In this document: positions 62,709 through 64,000 of the stretch, one piece after another | Position numbering within the stretch: the first letter of the stretch is position 1 | How the letters are laid out: every line of letters starts with the position of its first letter | NCBI RefSeq assembly: GCF_041080655.1 | Contig: NZ_CP163525.1 | Span: forward strand, 558,001 to 622,000 | Length of the DNA: 64,000 nucleotides | Direction: 5' to 3' | Source: Streptomyces sp. CG4 | GTDB taxonomy: Bacteria; Actinomycetota; Actinomycetes; Streptomycetales; Streptomycetaceae | Notes under the pieces: generated by a model | What the model was told of the DNA's origin: nothing | The model's input: only the letters and a program-made list of their open reading frames with translations | Databases searched by the model: none | Translations under genes and position numbers: made by a program

Positions 62709-63943
62709 GCAGCGCCGAACGATCCGACGGCCTGGCCCGGCGCGGCTTCCTGCGCGGTGCCGCCCTGGCCGGCGCCGGCCTCGCCACGAGCGCCGCGGCC
62801 CCCGCCACCGCCCCCGCCGCCGCTCCGGCCGGCGCGACGGATGCCGTCGCGCCCTTCCACGGCGTCCACCAGGCCTCGGCGATCGCGGCCCCGCGCCGCA
62901 CGAGTGTGTTCGCCTCCCTCGACGTGACCGCCGGGAGCCGTGCGGACCTCACCGACCTGCTGCGCACGCTCACCGACCGGGCCCGCTTCCTCACCTCGGG
63001 CGGGACGCCGTCTCCGGCCGGTATCACCGCCCCGCCCACCGACTCGGGCGTCCTCGGCGACCAGCTGCCCTCCGGTCAACTGGCCGTCACCGTGGGCGTC
63101 GGCGCCTCGCTCTTCGACGACCGGTTCGGGCTGGCCGCGCAGCGGCCCCGCCGGCTGACCGCCATGCCCGAGTTCCCGGACGACGACCTCCGGGCGGACT
63201 GGTGCCACGGTGACCTGAGCCTCCACCTGCACGCCGACGAGCCGGACACCACCCTGCACGCACTGCGGGACATAGCCCGGCACACCCGGGGCGCCCTGCA
63301 GGTCCGCTGGCGGCTGGACGGCTTCTCCAGCCCGCCCCGGCCCTCCGGCACCCCGCGCAACCTCCTGGGGTTCAAGGACGGCACCGCCAACCCGGACGCC
63401 GCGAACGCCCGCGAGATGGACCGTCTGGTGTGGGTCGGCAAGGGCGCCGGCGAGCCGGACTGGGCGGCCGGCGGCAGCTATCAAGTCGTGCGGCTCATCC
63501 GGATGCTGGTGGAGTTCTGGGACCGGGTCTCGCTCAGCGAGCAGGAGCGGATGTTCGGCCGCGCCCGCTCCTCCGGGGCGCCGCTGGACGGCGACCACGA
63601 GCACGACACGCCGAAGTACGCCGACGACCCCAAGGGTGACGTCATCCCGCTGGACTCGCACATCCGCCTCGCCAACCCTCGCACGTCCGCCACCGCCGAC
63701 CAGCGCCTGCTGCGCCGTGCGTACAACTACGACCGGGGCATGGACGCCAACGGCAACCTGGACATGGGCCTGTTGTTCTGCTGCTACCAACAGGACCTGA
63801 AGCGGCAGTTCGAGACGGTGCAGCACCGGCTGGCGGGTGAGCCGCTGACGGACTACATCAGCCCGTTCGGCGGCGGCTACTTCTTCGCGCTGCCCGGCGT
63901 CAGGGATGCCTCGGACTGGTACGGGCGCGCCCTGTTCGGCTGA
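62705..63943 (+). CDS. efeB: EfeB Dyp-type peroxidase
   Basis: 412 residues from GTG 62705, overlapping the efeO stop. The start has a twin-arginine signal ([16 protein letters not shown]), so it is exported folded. Dyp-peroxidase hallmarks: GFKDGTANP (the GxxDG motif with catalytic Asp), proximal His in [10 protein letters not shown], and [15 protein letters not shown] near the end. It uses haem and peroxide, and in EfeUOB it is proposed to assist ferrous oxidation or haem iron release. The permease gene efeU is not in this window; it may follow after 64000 or lie elsewhere. Confidence 0.93.
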   Translation: MSSAERSDGLARRGFLRGAALAGAGLATSAAAPATAPAAAPAGATDAVAPFHGVHQASAIAAPRRTSVFASLDVTAGSRADLTDLLRTLTDRARFLTSGGTPSPAGITAPPTDSGVLGDQLPSGQLAVTVGVGASLFDDRFGLAAQRPRRLTAMPEFPDDDLRADWCHGDLSLHLHADEPDTTLHALRDIARHTRGALQVRWRLDGFSSPPRPSGTPRNLLGFKDGTANPDAANAREMDRLVWVGKGAGEPDWAAGGSYQVVRLIRMLVEFWDRVSLSEQERMFGRARSSGAPLDGDHEHDTPKYADDPKGDVIPLDSHIRLANPRTSATADQRLLRRAYNYDRGMDANGNLDMGLLFCCYQQDLKRQFETVQHRLAGEPLTDYISPFGGGYFFALPGVRDASDWYGRALFG

Positions 63944-64000
63944 ACCTGTCCGGACAAGTCACCGGGCCGACCAGGTCAACACACAGTCAAGTTTTGCCCT

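Overview
The window is high-GC actinobacterial DNA and almost certainly comes from Streptomyces. It has GTG/TTG starts, many secreted polysaccharide-degrading enzymes, mycothiol-isomerase-like DinB proteins, SpoIIE-type phosphatases with PAS/GAF sensors, a DasR-type element in front of a chitinase, and an EfeO/EfeB pair. Mixed-strand small operons, many regulator/oxidoreductase pairs and several decayed insertion sequences suggest an accessory or chromosome-arm region. No rRNA, tRNA or CRISPR array was seen.

Layout. 1-7.3 kb: the end of a thioesterase-like gene, a frameshifted secreted nuclease-like gene, a DUF6461-like gene, a beta-helix/two-helix membrane protein, and a graveyard of IS630-family elements (one nearly full copy with a probable -1 frameshift site, three remnants). 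7.3-24.2 kb: small catabolic and regulatory units (MarR or TetR divergent from SDR or NmrA-like enzymes, each with a visible palindrome), a GH18 chitinase, the P450/precursor-peptide locus, a NodB-like lipoprotein, FabV, a GH16 enzyme, a Usp protein and a RidA protein. 24.2-27.0 kb: an IS5-like element interrupted by an IS110 remnant, then a decayed LysR/acyl-CoA dehydrogenase/CaiB/dehydratase cluster. 27.0-43.9 kb: an F420-type oxidoreductase with its TetR, secreted hydrolases and a protease, an APC permease, a murG paralogue with a sugar-nucleotide epimerase/dehydratase, a two-component system and a GH92 mannosidase. 44-50.7 kb: three SpoIIE-family phosphatases around a DinB-like gene. 50.8-64 kb: a GH5 enzyme with a three-repeat tail, TetR/SDR and TetR/hydrolase pairs, an intact IS630-family element abutting an Imm51-like gene, a proline iminopeptidase, a polysaccharide deacetylase and efeO-efeB.

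Most notable point. On the minus strand at 14130-14210 lies a 26-codon gene with a perfect Shine-Dalgarno sequence. Its product ends in AWYLWY, and it sits just upstream of a divergent cytochrome P450 gene (12911-13963). This is the minimal architecture of an atropopeptide RiPP cluster (tryptorubin type, known core AWYIWY), with a Leu in place of Ile. The likely product is a compact, oxidatively crosslinked aromatic hexapeptide.
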